From positions 7,947,001 through 8,011,000 of the forward strand of contig NZ_LT629693.1 in NCBI RefSeq assembly GCF_900099825.1: a DNA stretch of 64,000 nt, given 5' to 3'. The notes beneath the pieces are model-generated. The model was not told where the DNA came from and ran no database searches. It saw only the letters and a list, made by a program, of their open reading frames with translations. The DNA comes from Bradyrhizobium ottawaense (GTDB lineage: Bacteria > Pseudomonadota > Alphaproteobacteria > Rhizobiales > Xanthobacteraceae). Shown here in pieces: positions 52,115-62,372 of the stretch. Positions within the stretch are counted from its first letter, which is position 1. Every line of letters begins with the position of its first letter. A program made the position numbers and the translations under genes.

Positions 52115-55100
52115 CTATTCGGCAGGTGCGGCGACCGGGGCCGGCCGGGACCATCGTTGCCGCAGCCGGTCGATCAGGAGGTAGATCACCGGCGTGGTGT
52201 AGAGCGTCAGGATCTGCGAGACGAACAATCCGCCGATGATGGTGATACCGAGCGGCCGGCGCAATTCGGTGCCGGGACCGGTGGCGATCACCAGCGGAAT
52301 TCCGGCAAACGCGGCCGCCATCGTCGTCATCAGGATCGGCCTGAACCGGACGCTGCAGGCCTCGAAAATCGCCTCGGCCGACGACAGGCCGCGGTGGCGT
52401 TCGGCATCGAGCGCGAAGTCGACCATCATGATGCCGTTCTTCTTGACGATGCCGATCAGCAGAATGATGCCGATGAAGGCGATCACGGTGAGCGGCGTAT
52501 TGGTCACCTGCAGCGCCAGCAGCGCGCCGAGACCCGCGGACGGCAGCGTCGAAATGATGGTGAGCGGATGCGCGAGGCTCTCGTAGAGCACGCCGAGCAC
52601 GATATACATCGCCACCAGCGCGCCGAGGATCAGCAGAGGCTGCCGCCCGCTGGTCTTGTTGAAATCGCCGGCGTTGCCGTCAAAACTGCCACGGATTCCC
52701 TCCGGCATGTGCAATTCGTCGACCGCGCGCTGGATGTTCGAGGTCGCGACTTCCAGCGGCACATCGGGCATCAGGTTGAACGACACCGTGGTCGAGGGAA
52801 ACGATTGCGAGTGAAATACCGCGAGCGCCGACAGGCCGCGCTGGTAGTCCACCAGCGCCGATAGCGGCACCTGCACGTCGTTGGCGCCGGCGACGTAGAT
52901 GCGCTCCAGGTTGGACGGATCGGCCTGGAATTTCGGGTCGATCTCCAGCACCACCATGTACTGGTTGCGCTGGGTGTAGACGATCGAAATCTGCCGCTGC
53001 GAAAAGGCGTTGTTGAGAGCGTTGTCGATGTCCTGGACGCGAACGCCGAGGCTCGACGCGGTCTTCCGGTCGATCACCAGGTTGAGCTGCAGCCCGCCGG
53101 GATCGCGGTCGCTAGAAATGTCGGTGATGCCCTCGACGGTCTCCATCCGCTTGCCCACCAGCGGCGCCCACTTCTGCAACAGGTCGAGGTCGGTGCTCGA
53201 CAGCGTATATTGATAGTCGGAATCGCTCTGCCGTCCGCCGGCACGAATATCCTGCGCCGCGAACATGAACAGGCGGATGCCGGCGACCCGATAGAGGTTC
53301 TTGCGCAGGCGATCGATCACCTGCGCGGTCGACAGGCCCTCCCGCTCCTCCGGCGGTTTCAGGCTGATGAACATGACGCCGCGGTTGGAGCCGCCGCCGC
53401 CCGGACCACCGCCGCCGCCGAGCGAGGAGCCGACGCCGGCAACCGCCGGATCGGCCATGACGATGTCGGCCAGTTGCTGCTGCAGGCCGAGCATGGCCTG
53501 GAACGAGATGTCGGGAGATGCGCGCGTCGCGCCGATCACGAAGCCAGAGTCGTCGGTCGGGAAATAGCCCTTCGGGGTTTTGATATACAGCACCACCGTC
53601 AGCGCGATGGTCGCGAAGAACACGATCAGGGTCAGGAACGGGAAACCGAGCACCACCCGCAACGTCCGCTCGTAGAACGAAACGATCCGCGACAACGTGC
53701 CTTCGACGATTCGATCGAACAGGGTCGCGCGACTCGAAGTCGCTTCCTTGATGTAATGCGCGCAGATCATCGGCGTGATCGTCAGCGACACCACGGTCGA
53801 CACCACGATGGCGAAGGTCAGCGTCAGCGAGAATTCGCGCAACAGCCGGCCAACGATCCCGTCCATGAAGATCAGCGGCGTGAAGGCCGCGATCAGCGAC
53901 AGGCTGATCGACAGCACGGTAAACCCGATCTGCTTGGCACCCTCCAGCGCCGCCGCGAACGGCGCCATGCCCGCTTCGAGGTTGCGGTACATGTTCTCGA
54001 TCATGACAATGGCGTCGTCGACCACGAAGCCGATCGAGATCGCCAGCGCCATCAGCGACAGATTGTCGATCGAAAACCCGGCCAGCCACATCCCGGCACA
54101 GGTGCCGGCCAGCGCCAGCGGCACCGAGACGCCGGCCGCAATCGTCGGCGTCAGCCGGCGCAGGAAGGCGAATACCACGACCATGACCAGGAAGGCGGTC
54201 GCCAGCAGCGTCCACTGCATGTCCTGAACGCTGGCGCGGATGGTGCCGGTACGGTCGACCAGCGTCGAAATCTCGACGCCGCCGGGCAGCCATTCCTTCA
54301 GCTCGGGGATCAGCGCCCTCACCCGGTCGACAGTCTCAATGACGTTGGCGTCGCCCTGCTTGGTGATCTGGATCAGCACGGCCGGCTGCTTGTTGAACCA
54401 GGCGATCGAGCGGCTGTTGCGCACGGAATCTTCCACTTCCGCCACATCCGAAAGCCGGACGTAATTGCCGCCCGAGCTCTTGACGATGATGTCGCGGAAC
54501 TCGGCCGCGGCACGCATCTGCTTGTTGATCGACAGCGTCTCGCTCTGGCGGCTGCCGTTGAAGATCCCGACCGGCCCGAGCGGATTGGCATTGATGATGG
54601 CGAGGCGAACGTCGTCGGTCGCGATCCCCGCATTCGCCAGTGCTACCGGGTTGAGCGAGATGCGCACCGCGGGTTGATCGGCGCCGCTGACCGTGACTTC
54701 GCCGACGCCCGGCACCTGCGAAATGCGTTGCGCGATCACGGTATCGGCCGCATCGTACATCGCGCTTGTGGTCAGCGTCTTCGACGTCAGCGCCAGCACG
54801 AATACCGGCGCCGCCGCCGGGTTGGCCTTGCGGAATTTCGGCAGCGACGGCAGGTCGCTCGGCAGATCAGCCAGCGAGGCGTTGATCGCGGCCTGCACGT
54901 CGCGCGCGGCGCGGTCGATGTTGCGCCCGATCGAGAACTGCAACTGGATGCTGGTCGTGCCCAGCGAACTGGTCGAGGTGATCTGGTCGATGCCGGCGAT
55001 GGTGCCGAGCTTGCGTTCGAGCGGGGCCGCCACCGTCGCCGCCATGATCGAGGGGTCGGCGCCGGGCCGCGTGGCGGACACCCGGATCATCGGAAAATCG

Positions 55101-55222
55101 ACGTTCGGCACGGCCGAGACCGGAAGGAAGTTGTAGGCGACGCCGCCGACCAGAAAGAGCCCGATCGCCAGCAGCGTGGTGCCAACCGGCCGGCGGATGA
55201 AGGGCTCCGAGATCGATGCCAT
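52115..55222 (-). CDS. RND efflux permease, MdtC-like
   Basis: 1035 residues from ATG 55222, overlapping the upstream permease stop by one base. AcrB/MdtC topology: FIRRPVGTTLLAIGLFLVGG, twelve helices in two repeats, SIGFVVDDAIVMIENMYRNLE in TM4, GIILLIGIVKKNGIMMVDFAL in TM10 (charged relay), and large periplasmic porter loops. A Gly-rich loop (VGSSLGGGGGPGGGGSNRG, residues ~575-600) is unusual. Works with the adjacent MdtB-like permease in a heteromeric trimer. Confidence 0.93.
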   Translation of the reverse strand: MASISEPFIRRPVGTTLLAIGLFLVGGVAYNFLPVSAVPNVDFPMIRVSATRPGADPSIMAATVAAPLERKLGTIAGIDQITSTSSLGTTSIQLQFSIGRNIDRAARDVQAAINASLADLPSDLPSLPKFRKANPAAAPVFVLALTSKTLTTSAMYDAADTVIAQRISQVPGVGEVTVSGADQPAVRISLNPVALANAGIATDDVRLAIINANPLGPVGIFNGSRQSETLSINKQMRAAAEFRDIIVKSSGGNYVRLSDVAEVEDSVRNSRSIAWFNKQPAVLIQITKQGDANVIETVDRVRALIPELKEWLPGGVEISTLVDRTGTIRASVQDMQWTLLATAFLVMVVVFAFLRRLTPTIAAGVSVPLALAGTCAGMWLAGFSIDNLSLMALAISIGFVVDDAIVMIENMYRNLEAGMAPFAAALEGAKQIGFTVLSISLSLIAAFTPLIFMDGIVGRLLREFSLTLTFAIVVSTVVSLTITPMICAHYIKEATSSRATLFDRIVEGTLSRIVSFYERTLRVVLGFPFLTLIVFFATIALTVVLYIKTPKGYFPTDDSGFVIGATRASPDISFQAMLGLQQQLADIVMADPAVAGVGSSLGGGGGPGGGGSNRGVMFISLKPPEEREGLSTAQVIDRLRKNLYRVAGIRLFMFAAQDIRAGGRQSDSDYQYTLSSTDLDLLQKWAPLVGKRMETVEGITDISSDRDPGGLQLNLVIDRKTASSLGVRVQDIDNALNNAFSQRQISIVYTQRNQYMVVLEIDPKFQADPSNLERIYVAGANDVQVPLSALVDYQRGLSALAVFHSQSFPSTTVSFNLMPDVPLEVATSNIQRAVDELHMPEGIRGSFDGNAGDFNKTSGRQPLLILGALVAMYIVLGVLYESLAHPLTIISTLPSAGLGALLALQVTNTPLTVIAFIGIILLIGIVKKNGIMMVDFALDAERHRGLSSAEAIFEACSVRFRPILMTTMAAAFAGIPLVIATGPGTELRRPLGITIIGGLFVSQILTLYTTPVIYLLIDRLRQRWSRPAPVAAPAE

Positions 55223-58200
55223 CACTGCATCCCCTCGGAAGCACCCGCGATCGGTGGGCCGACCGGTCCAGGCTCCGGCACCGCCTTCTCGATCTTGCGA
55301 TTGAGCCGGTCGAGCGCCAGGTAGATCACAGGCGTCGTGTAGAGCGTCAGCATCTGGCTCAGCAGCAGGCCGCCGATGATGGAGATGCCGAGCGGAAAGC
55401 GCAGCTCGGCGCCGGTACCGCTTTCGACCGCCAGCGGCAGCGCGCCGAACAAGGCGGCCAGCGTCGTCATCATGATCGGGCGAAAGCGCAACAGGCAGGC
55501 CTGCACGATCGCCTCGTCCGCCGACATGCCCTGATGACGTTCAGCCTCCAAAGCAAAGTCGATCATCATGATGGCGTTCTTCTTGACGATACCCATCAAG
55601 AGGATGATGCCGATCAGGCCGATCACGGAGAGATCCTGTCCGAACAGCATCAGCGCCAGGATGGCGCCGACGCCGGCCGACGGCAGCGTCGAGAGAATGG
55701 TGATCGGATGAATGTAGCTCTCATAGAGCACACCGAGCACGATGTAGATGGTGACGATCGCGGCCAGGATCAGCCATGGCTGGCCGGCCAGCGATTTCGA
55801 GAATTCGGCGGCGTCGCCGCCGAACACGCCGACGATGCTGCCGGGCATGCCGATCCGGGCTTCGATGGTTTTCACCGCTTCGACCGCGTCACCCAGGGCC
55901 TCGCCGGGCGCCAGGTTGAAGCTGAGCGACACGGCGGGAAACTGGGCCTGATGCGAAATCGCCAATGGCGCGGTGGTGCGTGTCAGCTTGGCCACCGCCG
56001 AGAGCGGCACCTGGGCGCCCGCCACGCCGGGCAGATAGAGTTTGGACAGGATCGAGGGATCGCGCTGATACATCGGCAGCGCCTCCAGCACCACGCGGTA
56101 CTGGTTGGCCTGGCCGTAAATGGTCGAAATCTGCCGCTGCGCGAACGCGTCGTTGAGCGTGTCGTTGACGCCCTGGATGCTGACGCCGAGCTGGCCGGCG
56201 CGCTGGCGGTCGATGTCGAGCGCGGCGCGCAAGCCGCCATCCTGCGCCTCCGAGGAGACGTCGCGGAACATCGGATCGCGGCGCATCTCGGCGACCAGCT
56301 TGTTGGTCCACAACGTCACCTCGGCCGCATCGGTGGCGGTCAGCGTGTACTGATATTGCGAACGGCTCGACTGGGTCGAGATCTGCACGTCCTGTACCGG
56401 CTGGAAATAGATCGTCATGCCGGGGATTTGTGCCGTACGCGCCTTCAGCCGGTCGATCACGGCCGAGACGTCGTCGCGGCGCTCGCCACGCGGCTTCAGC
56501 GTCATCACCAGACGCCCGACATTGGTGGTCGGATTGACCGAGCCCGCGCCGATCACCGAGACGACGCCGATGACATCAGGATCGGCCTGGATCGCGGTCG
56601 CCGCCGCCGTCTGCCGGCTCTGCATTTCGGCAAAGGAGACATCGGCACCGGCTTCGGTCACGACCGTAATCGAGCTCGTGTCCTGCAGTGGCAGAAATCC
56701 CTTCGGAGCGATCACATACAGGACCAGCGTCAACGCGATGGTGGCGAAGGTCACTACCATGGTCATGGTGCGGTGCTGCAGCACCACGAGCAACGTGCGA
56801 TGATAGAACTCAACCATGCGGTCGATGAAGCGACTGACCGCCGCCAGCCCCGGAACCGTCATCTCCTCGCCGGCATGCTTGAGCAGCCGGGAGCACATCA
56901 TCGGCGTCAGCGTCAGCGACACGATCGCCGACGTCACGACCGCGATCGTCAGCGTCAGCGCGAATTCGCGGAACATGCGTCCGACCAGCCCAGACATGAA
57001 CAGCAGCGGGATGAACACCGCGATCAGCGACACCGTCAGCGAGATCACGGTAAAGCCGATTTCGCTGGCGCCCTTCAGCGAGGCTTCCATCACGGACTCG
57101 CCGTCCTCCATGTGGCGGACGATGTTCTCGATCATCACGATGGCGTCGTCGACCACGAAGCCGGTGCCGATCGTCAGCGCCATCAGCGACAGGTTGTCGA
57201 GGCTGAAGCCCGAGAAATACATGATGCCGAAGCTCGTGATCAGCGACAGCGGCAACGCCACGCCCGCGATCAAGGTCGCCCGCAGCGAACGCAGGAACAA
57301 CAGCACCACCAGCGTCACCAGCACCACGCTCAGGATCAGCGTGAACTGCACGTCGTGCACGGAGGCGCGAATGGTGACGGTACGGTCAGAGACCACGGTC
57401 AGGTTGACGCCGGCCGGGATCGCCCGCTGCACCTTGGGAATTTCGGCGCGGATTTGCTGGACCACGTCGATCACATTGGCGCCGGGCTGGCGCTGGATAT
57501 CGATGATGACGGCCGGTGTGCCCTGATACCAGCCACCGGTACGGTCGTTCTCCAGCCCGTCGATGATGATGGCGACATCGCCGATGGTGACCGGCGAACC
57601 GTTGCGATAGGCGATGATGATGGGCTTGTAGGCTTCGGCCGCCGCGATCTGGTCGTTGGCGGCGATGGTGTAGGCCTGCTGTGCGCCGTCGAGCGATCCC
57701 TTCGGCCCGGAGACGTTGGCGCCGGCAATGGCGCTGCGCAGGTCTTCCATCGCAATGCCGTAGGAGGCGAGCCGCGCCAGATCGGCCTGCACCCGCACCG
57801 CGGGCTTCAACCCGCCGAGGATGGCGACGCGGCCGACGCCGGAAATCTGGCTGAGCCGCTGGCCCAGAATCGTATCGGCGATATCGCTCATGGCGCGCAG
57901 CGAAATCGTGTCCGAGGTCAGCGCCAGCGTCAGCACCGGGGCGTCGGCCGGGTTGACCTTGGCGTAGGTCGGCGGATACGGCAGCGTCTTCGGCAGGATG
58001 CCGGCAGCGGCGTTGATCGCGGCCTGGACGTCCTGGGTGGCGCCGTCGATGTCGCGGTTGAGATCGAACTGCAGCGAAATCTGGCTGACGCCGAACGAGC
58101 TGGTCGACTGCATCGAGGACAGCGACGGAATTTGCCCGAGCTGGCGCTCCAGCGGCGCGGTGATCAGCGAGGCGATCACGTCGGGGCTGGCGCCCGGCAG

Positions 58201-58350
58201 TTGCGTGGTCACTTGAACGGTCGGGAAATCGACCTGCGGCAGCGCCGACACCGGCAACGCCCAGTAGCCGAGCGCGCCGCCGATCAACAGCGCGATCCCC
58301 AACAATGAGGTCGCGATCGGCCGGCGGATGAATGGTTCGGAGACGCTCAT
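55222..58350 (-). CDS. RND efflux permease, MdtB-like
   Basis: 1042 residues: FIRRPIATSLLGIALLIGGALGYWALPVS at the N-terminus, GTGFVVDDAIVMIENIVRHME in TM4, GIILLMGIVKKNAIMMIDFAL in TM10. Paralog of the following permease; MdtBC-type pumps need both. Substrates in E. coli include bile salts and novobiocin, but specificity here is unknown. Middle gene of the OMF-adaptor-permease-permease operon, all on the minus strand with tiny gaps. Confidence 0.94.
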   Translation of the reverse strand: MSVSEPFIRRPIATSLLGIALLIGGALGYWALPVSALPQVDFPTVQVTTQLPGASPDVIASLITAPLERQLGQIPSLSSMQSTSSFGVSQISLQFDLNRDIDGATQDVQAAINAAAGILPKTLPYPPTYAKVNPADAPVLTLALTSDTISLRAMSDIADTILGQRLSQISGVGRVAILGGLKPAVRVQADLARLASYGIAMEDLRSAIAGANVSGPKGSLDGAQQAYTIAANDQIAAAEAYKPIIIAYRNGSPVTIGDVAIIIDGLENDRTGGWYQGTPAVIIDIQRQPGANVIDVVQQIRAEIPKVQRAIPAGVNLTVVSDRTVTIRASVHDVQFTLILSVVLVTLVVLLFLRSLRATLIAGVALPLSLITSFGIMYFSGFSLDNLSLMALTIGTGFVVDDAIVMIENIVRHMEDGESVMEASLKGASEIGFTVISLTVSLIAVFIPLLFMSGLVGRMFREFALTLTIAVVTSAIVSLTLTPMMCSRLLKHAGEEMTVPGLAAVSRFIDRMVEFYHRTLLVVLQHRTMTMVVTFATIALTLVLYVIAPKGFLPLQDTSSITVVTEAGADVSFAEMQSRQTAAATAIQADPDVIGVVSVIGAGSVNPTTNVGRLVMTLKPRGERRDDVSAVIDRLKARTAQIPGMTIYFQPVQDVQISTQSSRSQYQYTLTATDAAEVTLWTNKLVAEMRRDPMFRDVSSEAQDGGLRAALDIDRQRAGQLGVSIQGVNDTLNDAFAQRQISTIYGQANQYRVVLEALPMYQRDPSILSKLYLPGVAGAQVPLSAVAKLTRTTAPLAISHQAQFPAVSLSFNLAPGEALGDAVEAVKTIEARIGMPGSIVGVFGGDAAEFSKSLAGQPWLILAAIVTIYIVLGVLYESYIHPITILSTLPSAGVGAILALMLFGQDLSVIGLIGIILLMGIVKKNAIMMIDFALEAERHQGMSADEAIVQACLLRFRPIMMTTLAALFGALPLAVESGTGAELRFPLGISIIGGLLLSQMLTLYTTPVIYLALDRLNRKIEKAVPEPGPVGPPIAGASEGMQ

Positions 58351-58419
58351 GGTGGCGTGCTGCTCATGGTTGCGTACTCAGGCGCGCGAAGTCGGATATT
58401 CAGGCAATAGAACTCTCGG

Positions 58420-59850
58420 TCATGGCTGCGACTTCGCGGCGCCGCCTGACTGTTCGTTCCCCGATGCTGGTCCCTTCTGATCGCCCTCGCCGCGCTTGCC
58501 CTGCCCGTCTTTCTTCTGTCCGTTCCCGGCGACACCATCCTTGGTTTGAGCATCCTTGGCCTGACCATCCTTTTGGCCGCCTTTGGCGTCGGGCGTGCGG
58601 CTGCGCTTGGCGCGGGGCGCGAGGTCGGCGGTCGGCGCCTGCTCGTCCTTGCCGATCAGCACCTTGGCACCATCGGACAGATTGGCGAATCCCGTCGTCA
58701 CGACGCGGTCTGACGTGGTGAGCCCGCTCGCGATCACCGCATCGGTCTCGTTCTGCTGCGTCACCACCACAGGTTTGGCGGTCGCGACATTGTCGGGGCC
58801 GATCACATAGCTGAACGTGCCGGCAGGTCCGCGCTGCACCGCCGAGGTCGGCACCACGATCGCCTTTTCAAGTGTCTCGACCTTCAGGCGCACATTGACG
58901 AACTGTCCGGGCCAGAGCTGGAATTTGCCGTTGGGGAATTCCGCCTTCAGCTTCAGCGTGCCGGTGGTCGGATCGACCTGGTTGTCGATGCCGGTCAGCT
59001 TGCCGGTATCGACGACGGTCACGCCGTCATTGCCGAACACATCGACGGCCAGCACGCCCTTGGCCGAAGCCGCGTTGACCCGCACGATCTGCTGCTGGGG
59101 CAGACTGAACTGCACCGCGATCGGCTGCAACTGGGTGATGATCACGAGCCCGGTCAGATCGGCGGCGTGGATGATATTGCCCTGGTCGACCTGGCGCAGG
59201 CCGGCGCGCCCCGACAGCGGCGCAATGATCTTGGTGTAGCCGAGCGTCGCCTGCGCGTTGTCGATCACGGCCTGGTCGGCGTTCACAAGCGCTTCCTGCT
59301 GGGCGACCACGGCGCGCTGGGTATCGGCCTGCTGCTTCGAACCGGCATTGGATGCGGCCAGTTGCTGGTAACGGGCAAGATCGATGCGCTGGTTGGCGAG
59401 CAGTGCTTCATCCTGCGCTTTCTTGGCGACGGCCTGATCGTACTGCGCCTTGTAGATGACGGGATCGATCTCGCCGAGCACGTCGCCCTTCTTGACGTCC
59501 TGGCCCTCGGTGAAATTCACCGCGATCAATTTGCCGTCGACCTGCGCGCGCACGATGACATTGTTCAGGGCACGAACCGAGCCGACGCCGTCGAGATACA
59601 CCGGGACGTCCTGCGTGCGCGGCGTCGCCGCCAGCACCGGCACCGGCAGGTCGTTACGTGCGCCGGCGGCGCCGCGATTGCCGCCACCCGCCTTCGGCTG
59701 AAACGCGTACCAGCCTATGTAAGCGAGACCGCCGAGGATCACGAGCAGCACGGTCAGCGACACCATGCGCCTGAGGATCCGCGAGACCAGGCTCGGCTTG
59801 CGCCCGTCCACGGTCTTCGCGTTGTCCTTCTTGTCCGGCTTAAAGAGCAT
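58420..59850 (-). CDS. RND efflux periplasmic adaptor (MdtA-like)
   Basis: 476 residues: one N-terminal membrane anchor (VSLTVLLVILGGLAYIGWYA), barrel-sandwich (VRAQVDGKLIAVNFTEGQDVKKGDVLGEID), alpha-hairpin, and beta-barrel domains (GYTKIIAPLSGRAGLRQVDQGNIIHA, VDPTTGTLKLKAEFPN). The last ~75 residues are a Lys/Gly/Gln-rich disordered tail not seen in E. coli MdtA. It bridges the permeases and the outer-membrane factor. Overlaps the upstream factor gene by 11 bases. Confidence 0.94.
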   Translation of the reverse strand: MLFKPDKKDNAKTVDGRKPSLVSRILRRMVSLTVLLVILGGLAYIGWYAFQPKAGGGNRGAAGARNDLPVPVLAATPRTQDVPVYLDGVGSVRALNNVIVRAQVDGKLIAVNFTEGQDVKKGDVLGEIDPVIYKAQYDQAVAKKAQDEALLANQRIDLARYQQLAASNAGSKQQADTQRAVVAQQEALVNADQAVIDNAQATLGYTKIIAPLSGRAGLRQVDQGNIIHAADLTGLVIITQLQPIAVQFSLPQQQIVRVNAASAKGVLAVDVFGNDGVTVVDTGKLTGIDNQVDPTTGTLKLKAEFPNGKFQLWPGQFVNVRLKVETLEKAIVVPTSAVQRGPAGTFSYVIGPDNVATAKPVVVTQQNETDAVIASGLTTSDRVVTTGFANLSDGAKVLIGKDEQAPTADLAPRAKRSRTPDAKGGQKDGQAKDAQTKDGVAGNGQKKDGQGKRGEGDQKGPASGNEQSGGAAKSQP

Positions 59851-61336
59851 TGACCGGCCTCTCCATCCTCGGCTCCCAGCCGCCCCCCAGCGCCTGATAC
59901 AGGCTGACGATTGCGAGCAGCCGGGCCAGTTGGGCCTGCCACAGCGAATCTTCCGCCTGGAATAAACTCAATTGCGTATTTAGCACAGTTACGATGTCGG
60001 CGGTTCCGGCCCGCAACTGCTGTTCGGACAATTGGAAGGCCCTCCGTGTGGCCGCCACCACTTCGCGCTGCAGCCGCAGCTTCTCGGTGGTCTGGCGGAT
60101 CGCGTACAACGCGGTGTCAGTGTCGGCAAACGCCTGCACCACCGTCTTGCGATAGGTCTGCAGCAACTCGTCCTGCTTGGCCTTGGTGTATTCGAAATTG
60201 CCGAGGATCTTGCCGCCGTCGAAGATCGGCTGGGTCAGGCCGCCGACCAGGCTGAAGAACGCGGCATGCGGTTGGAACAGCGACACCAGCGCCGAGCTCT
60301 GATAGCCGCCCTGCCCAGTCAACTGAATGCTCGGAAAGAACTGCGCGCGGGCGTTGCCGACATTGGCCGTCGCGGAAGCCAACTGCGCTTCCTGGCGTCT
60401 GATATCGGGACGTTGCGTCAGCAATTCCGACGGCAGACCCGGCGTCACCCGCGGCGAGGCGATCTGATTGAGCGAACCGCCGATGACACGCACGGCTTCC
60501 GGCGGCCGTGCCACCAGTATCGCCAGCGCATTGACGTTCTGGTCGAGCGTTTGCTTCAATGGCGGCACCGACGCGCGCTGGTTAGCGAGAACGCCCTCCT
60601 GCTGGGCAACGTCGAGGTCGGTGCCGGTGCCGGCCTTAAACCGCTGCTTGATGGCCTCGAGGATGCGCGTGGCGCTCGCGATGTTTTGTTGCGCGGTGCG
60701 AATCCGATCCTGTGAAGTCAGCACCTGGAAATAGGCGTTGGCGACGGTGGTCAGCGTGGTCAGCGCCACCACGTCGCGGTCGAAACGGTTGGCGACGGCG
60801 GTCTCTTCCGCGGCCTGGGCGGCGTCGCGATTCTTGCCCCAGAAATCGAGCTCGTAACTGGCGCTGAGCGAGGCCGAGTAATTGACAACCTCGCGGCCAC
60901 CATTGGTCAGGCCGCTGGCGCTCGAGCCCGAGGTGCGCGAATAGGCTTCCTGGCCGTTGCCGCTCAGGCTCGGCAACAGCGGCGCGCCGGCGATCCGGGC
61001 CTGCGCATCGGCCTGCATGAAGCGCGCAGTGGCGGCGGCGATGTCGAGATTGACGGTCTGCGCCTCTTCCATCAACTGGGTCAGTTCAGCCGACCGAAAG
61101 CCGCGCCACCAATCGAGCGTCGGTGGCGCATCCGTCGCCGTCGCCAGTCGCGCCGCCTTGTAACCCTGGGGAACTTCCAGCGCCGGATCGGGCAGATCCT
61201 GGGTCAGGACGCAGCCGGCGGAACTGCCAACCAGACACACCATCGCGAGCGATCGCGCCAGCCTTGCGGGACCAGAGCTTGCCGGACCTGACAGGCGGGC
61301 CACCCGGTCAGCGGCGAAAAGGCGGAAGACGGTCAC
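59840..61336 (-). CDS. RND efflux outer-membrane factor (NodT/OprM family lipoprotein)
   Basis: 498 residues: lipoprotein signal with Cys in VGSSAGCVLTQDL, then two OEP domains (WWRGFRSAELTQLMEEAQTVN, ASYELDFWGKNRDAAQAAEE, and GGLTQPIFDGGKILGNFEYTKAKQ). Outer-membrane duct of the tripartite pump. First gene of the operon; its promoter should be in the 477-bp gap to its right. Confidence 0.94.
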   Translation of the reverse strand: MTVFRLFAADRVARLSGPASSGPARLARSLAMVCLVGSSAGCVLTQDLPDPALEVPQGYKAARLATATDAPPTLDWWRGFRSAELTQLMEEAQTVNLDIAAATARFMQADAQARIAGAPLLPSLSGNGQEAYSRTSGSSASGLTNGGREVVNYSASLSASYELDFWGKNRDAAQAAEETAVANRFDRDVVALTTLTTVANAYFQVLTSQDRIRTAQQNIASATRILEAIKQRFKAGTGTDLDVAQQEGVLANQRASVPPLKQTLDQNVNALAILVARPPEAVRVIGGSLNQIASPRVTPGLPSELLTQRPDIRRQEAQLASATANVGNARAQFFPSIQLTGQGGYQSSALVSLFQPHAAFFSLVGGLTQPIFDGGKILGNFEYTKAKQDELLQTYRKTVVQAFADTDTALYAIRQTTEKLRLQREVVAATRRAFQLSEQQLRAGTADIVTVLNTQLSLFQAEDSLWQAQLARLLAIVSLYQALGGGWEPRMERPVNAL

Positions 61337-61813
61337 GTCCGCACCCCGACGCGCGCAGAATCCCGTCGCGGTGCGCGCGCAACGCCGGGATGTGGGAACT
61401 GCGAACTATTCACGGGGTGATGCTTCCGTTGGACCGAACCGTCACTGTACCCCGTGGAACTGGGAGCGGACAGTCCCGCGCCGGTTTCCACCCTTCGCGC
61501 ATGGAGCTCGATTATGGCCGAAGGGAATGCGACTTCCCCTTGTATTGCAGGCGTTATTGCGATTTTTGCAGCTCCGGACGTATGTGATTCTTACAAAGAT
61601 TTCATGGGGATTTCTCCGCCCTGATGCGCCGAATCCACAGACTGCGTACGATCGTTCATCCATTCCGGTTCCACGCGAAGATTGACGCGGCAACCTGACG
61701 GATCGATCCGCCACGGCGATCCGTGATCCAAGCGAGCGGTTTCGACGTTAATGCCAGGAGAGTCGTCAGCGGCATCGTTTGCTGACAGTGTTGATCCAAG
61801 CAGCGAGCACGCC
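61337..61813. other. Divergent intergenic region between efflux operon and DUF2177 gene
   Basis: This stretch should contain the efflux operon promoter (minus) and that of the DUF2177 cluster (plus). No recognised regulator gene (TetR/LysR) is adjacent, unlike many RND pumps. A 36-codon plus-strand frame at 61514-61624 with GGAG before its ATG has no recognised sequence; I hold it at low probability. Confidence 0.4.
61724..61753 (+). promoter_or_regulatory. Candidate ECF-sigma (sigmaE/ChrR-type) promoter
   Basis: TGATCC at 61724-61729, then 18 bp, then TTAATG. The Rhodobacter sigmaE (ECF11) promoters controlled by ChrR have -35 TGATCC and -10 near TAAGA at this spacing, so the -35 is an exact match and the -10 partial. 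It lies about 60 bp before the DUF2177 gene, whose neighbours (FAD oxidoreductase, DUF1365) belong to the known singlet-oxygen regulon in relatives. Confidence 0.4.
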
Positions 61814-62218
61814 ATGATGGTCTATGTCTATGCCTATTTGTCGACCCTCGCTGTGTTCCTGCCCTGCGACATGGTCTGGCTTGGGACGATGGCGAGCCGC
61901 TTGTACCGCCCGACACTCGGCAACATCCTGCTCAGCGATGCCAATCTGCCGGCGGCCGCGGCGTTCTACGGCATCTATCCGGTTGGGTTGGTCTTCTTCG
62001 CCGTCGTTCCGGCGCTGAAATCCGGAAGCCTCGGCCGGGCGACGCTGAGCGGCGCCCTGTTCGGCTTCTTCACCTACATGACCTACGACCTCACCAACCA
62101 GGCGACGCTGAAAAACTGGACCACCCAACTCACCCTGGTCGATATCGGCTGGGGGACCCTGCTCGGCGCGATCGCCGCAACCGGTGCTTTCTGGGTGACC
62201 TCGAAGATTACCGCCTGA
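61814..62218 (+). CDS. DUF2177 family membrane protein
   Basis: 134 residues from ATG 61814 (a second ATG follows directly). Four membrane helices: YAYLSTLAVFLPCDMVWLGTMA, NLPAAAAFYGIYPVGLVFFAVVP, LGRATLSGALFGFFTYMTYDLTNQATLKNW (a DUF2177 hallmark), and IGWGTLLGAIAATGAFWV. Widely found beside FAD amine-oxidase-like and DUF1365 genes. Function unknown; membrane lipid modification under photooxidative stress is the inferred setting. Confidence 0.85.
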   Translation: MMVYVYAYLSTLAVFLPCDMVWLGTMASRLYRPTLGNILLSDANLPAAAAFYGIYPVGLVFFAVVPALKSGSLGRATLSGALFGFFTYMTYDLTNQATLKNWTTQLTLVDIGWGTLLGAIAATGAFWVTSKITA

Positions 62219-62372
62219 CGGCCGGCTCACGCAGCCCCGCGACATCCGAATCAGCGGCTTCAGCAGACGGCCGATCATGCCGTGCAGCCTCGACGTGAAA
62301 CTCCAGATCGACCTCGTCCGTACCGTATGTCGGGATCCGTCTCTGGCGGCGGAGCCTGGATGAGGGGTTTAA

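Noticed and set aside
53210..58308. Very long plus-strand open frames (704 and 1030 codons) opposite the RND permeases
   Set aside because: Composition (His/Arg/Asp-rich, low hydrophobicity) is that of antisense frames of GC-rich genes; the minus strand encodes full-length permeases with all motifs.
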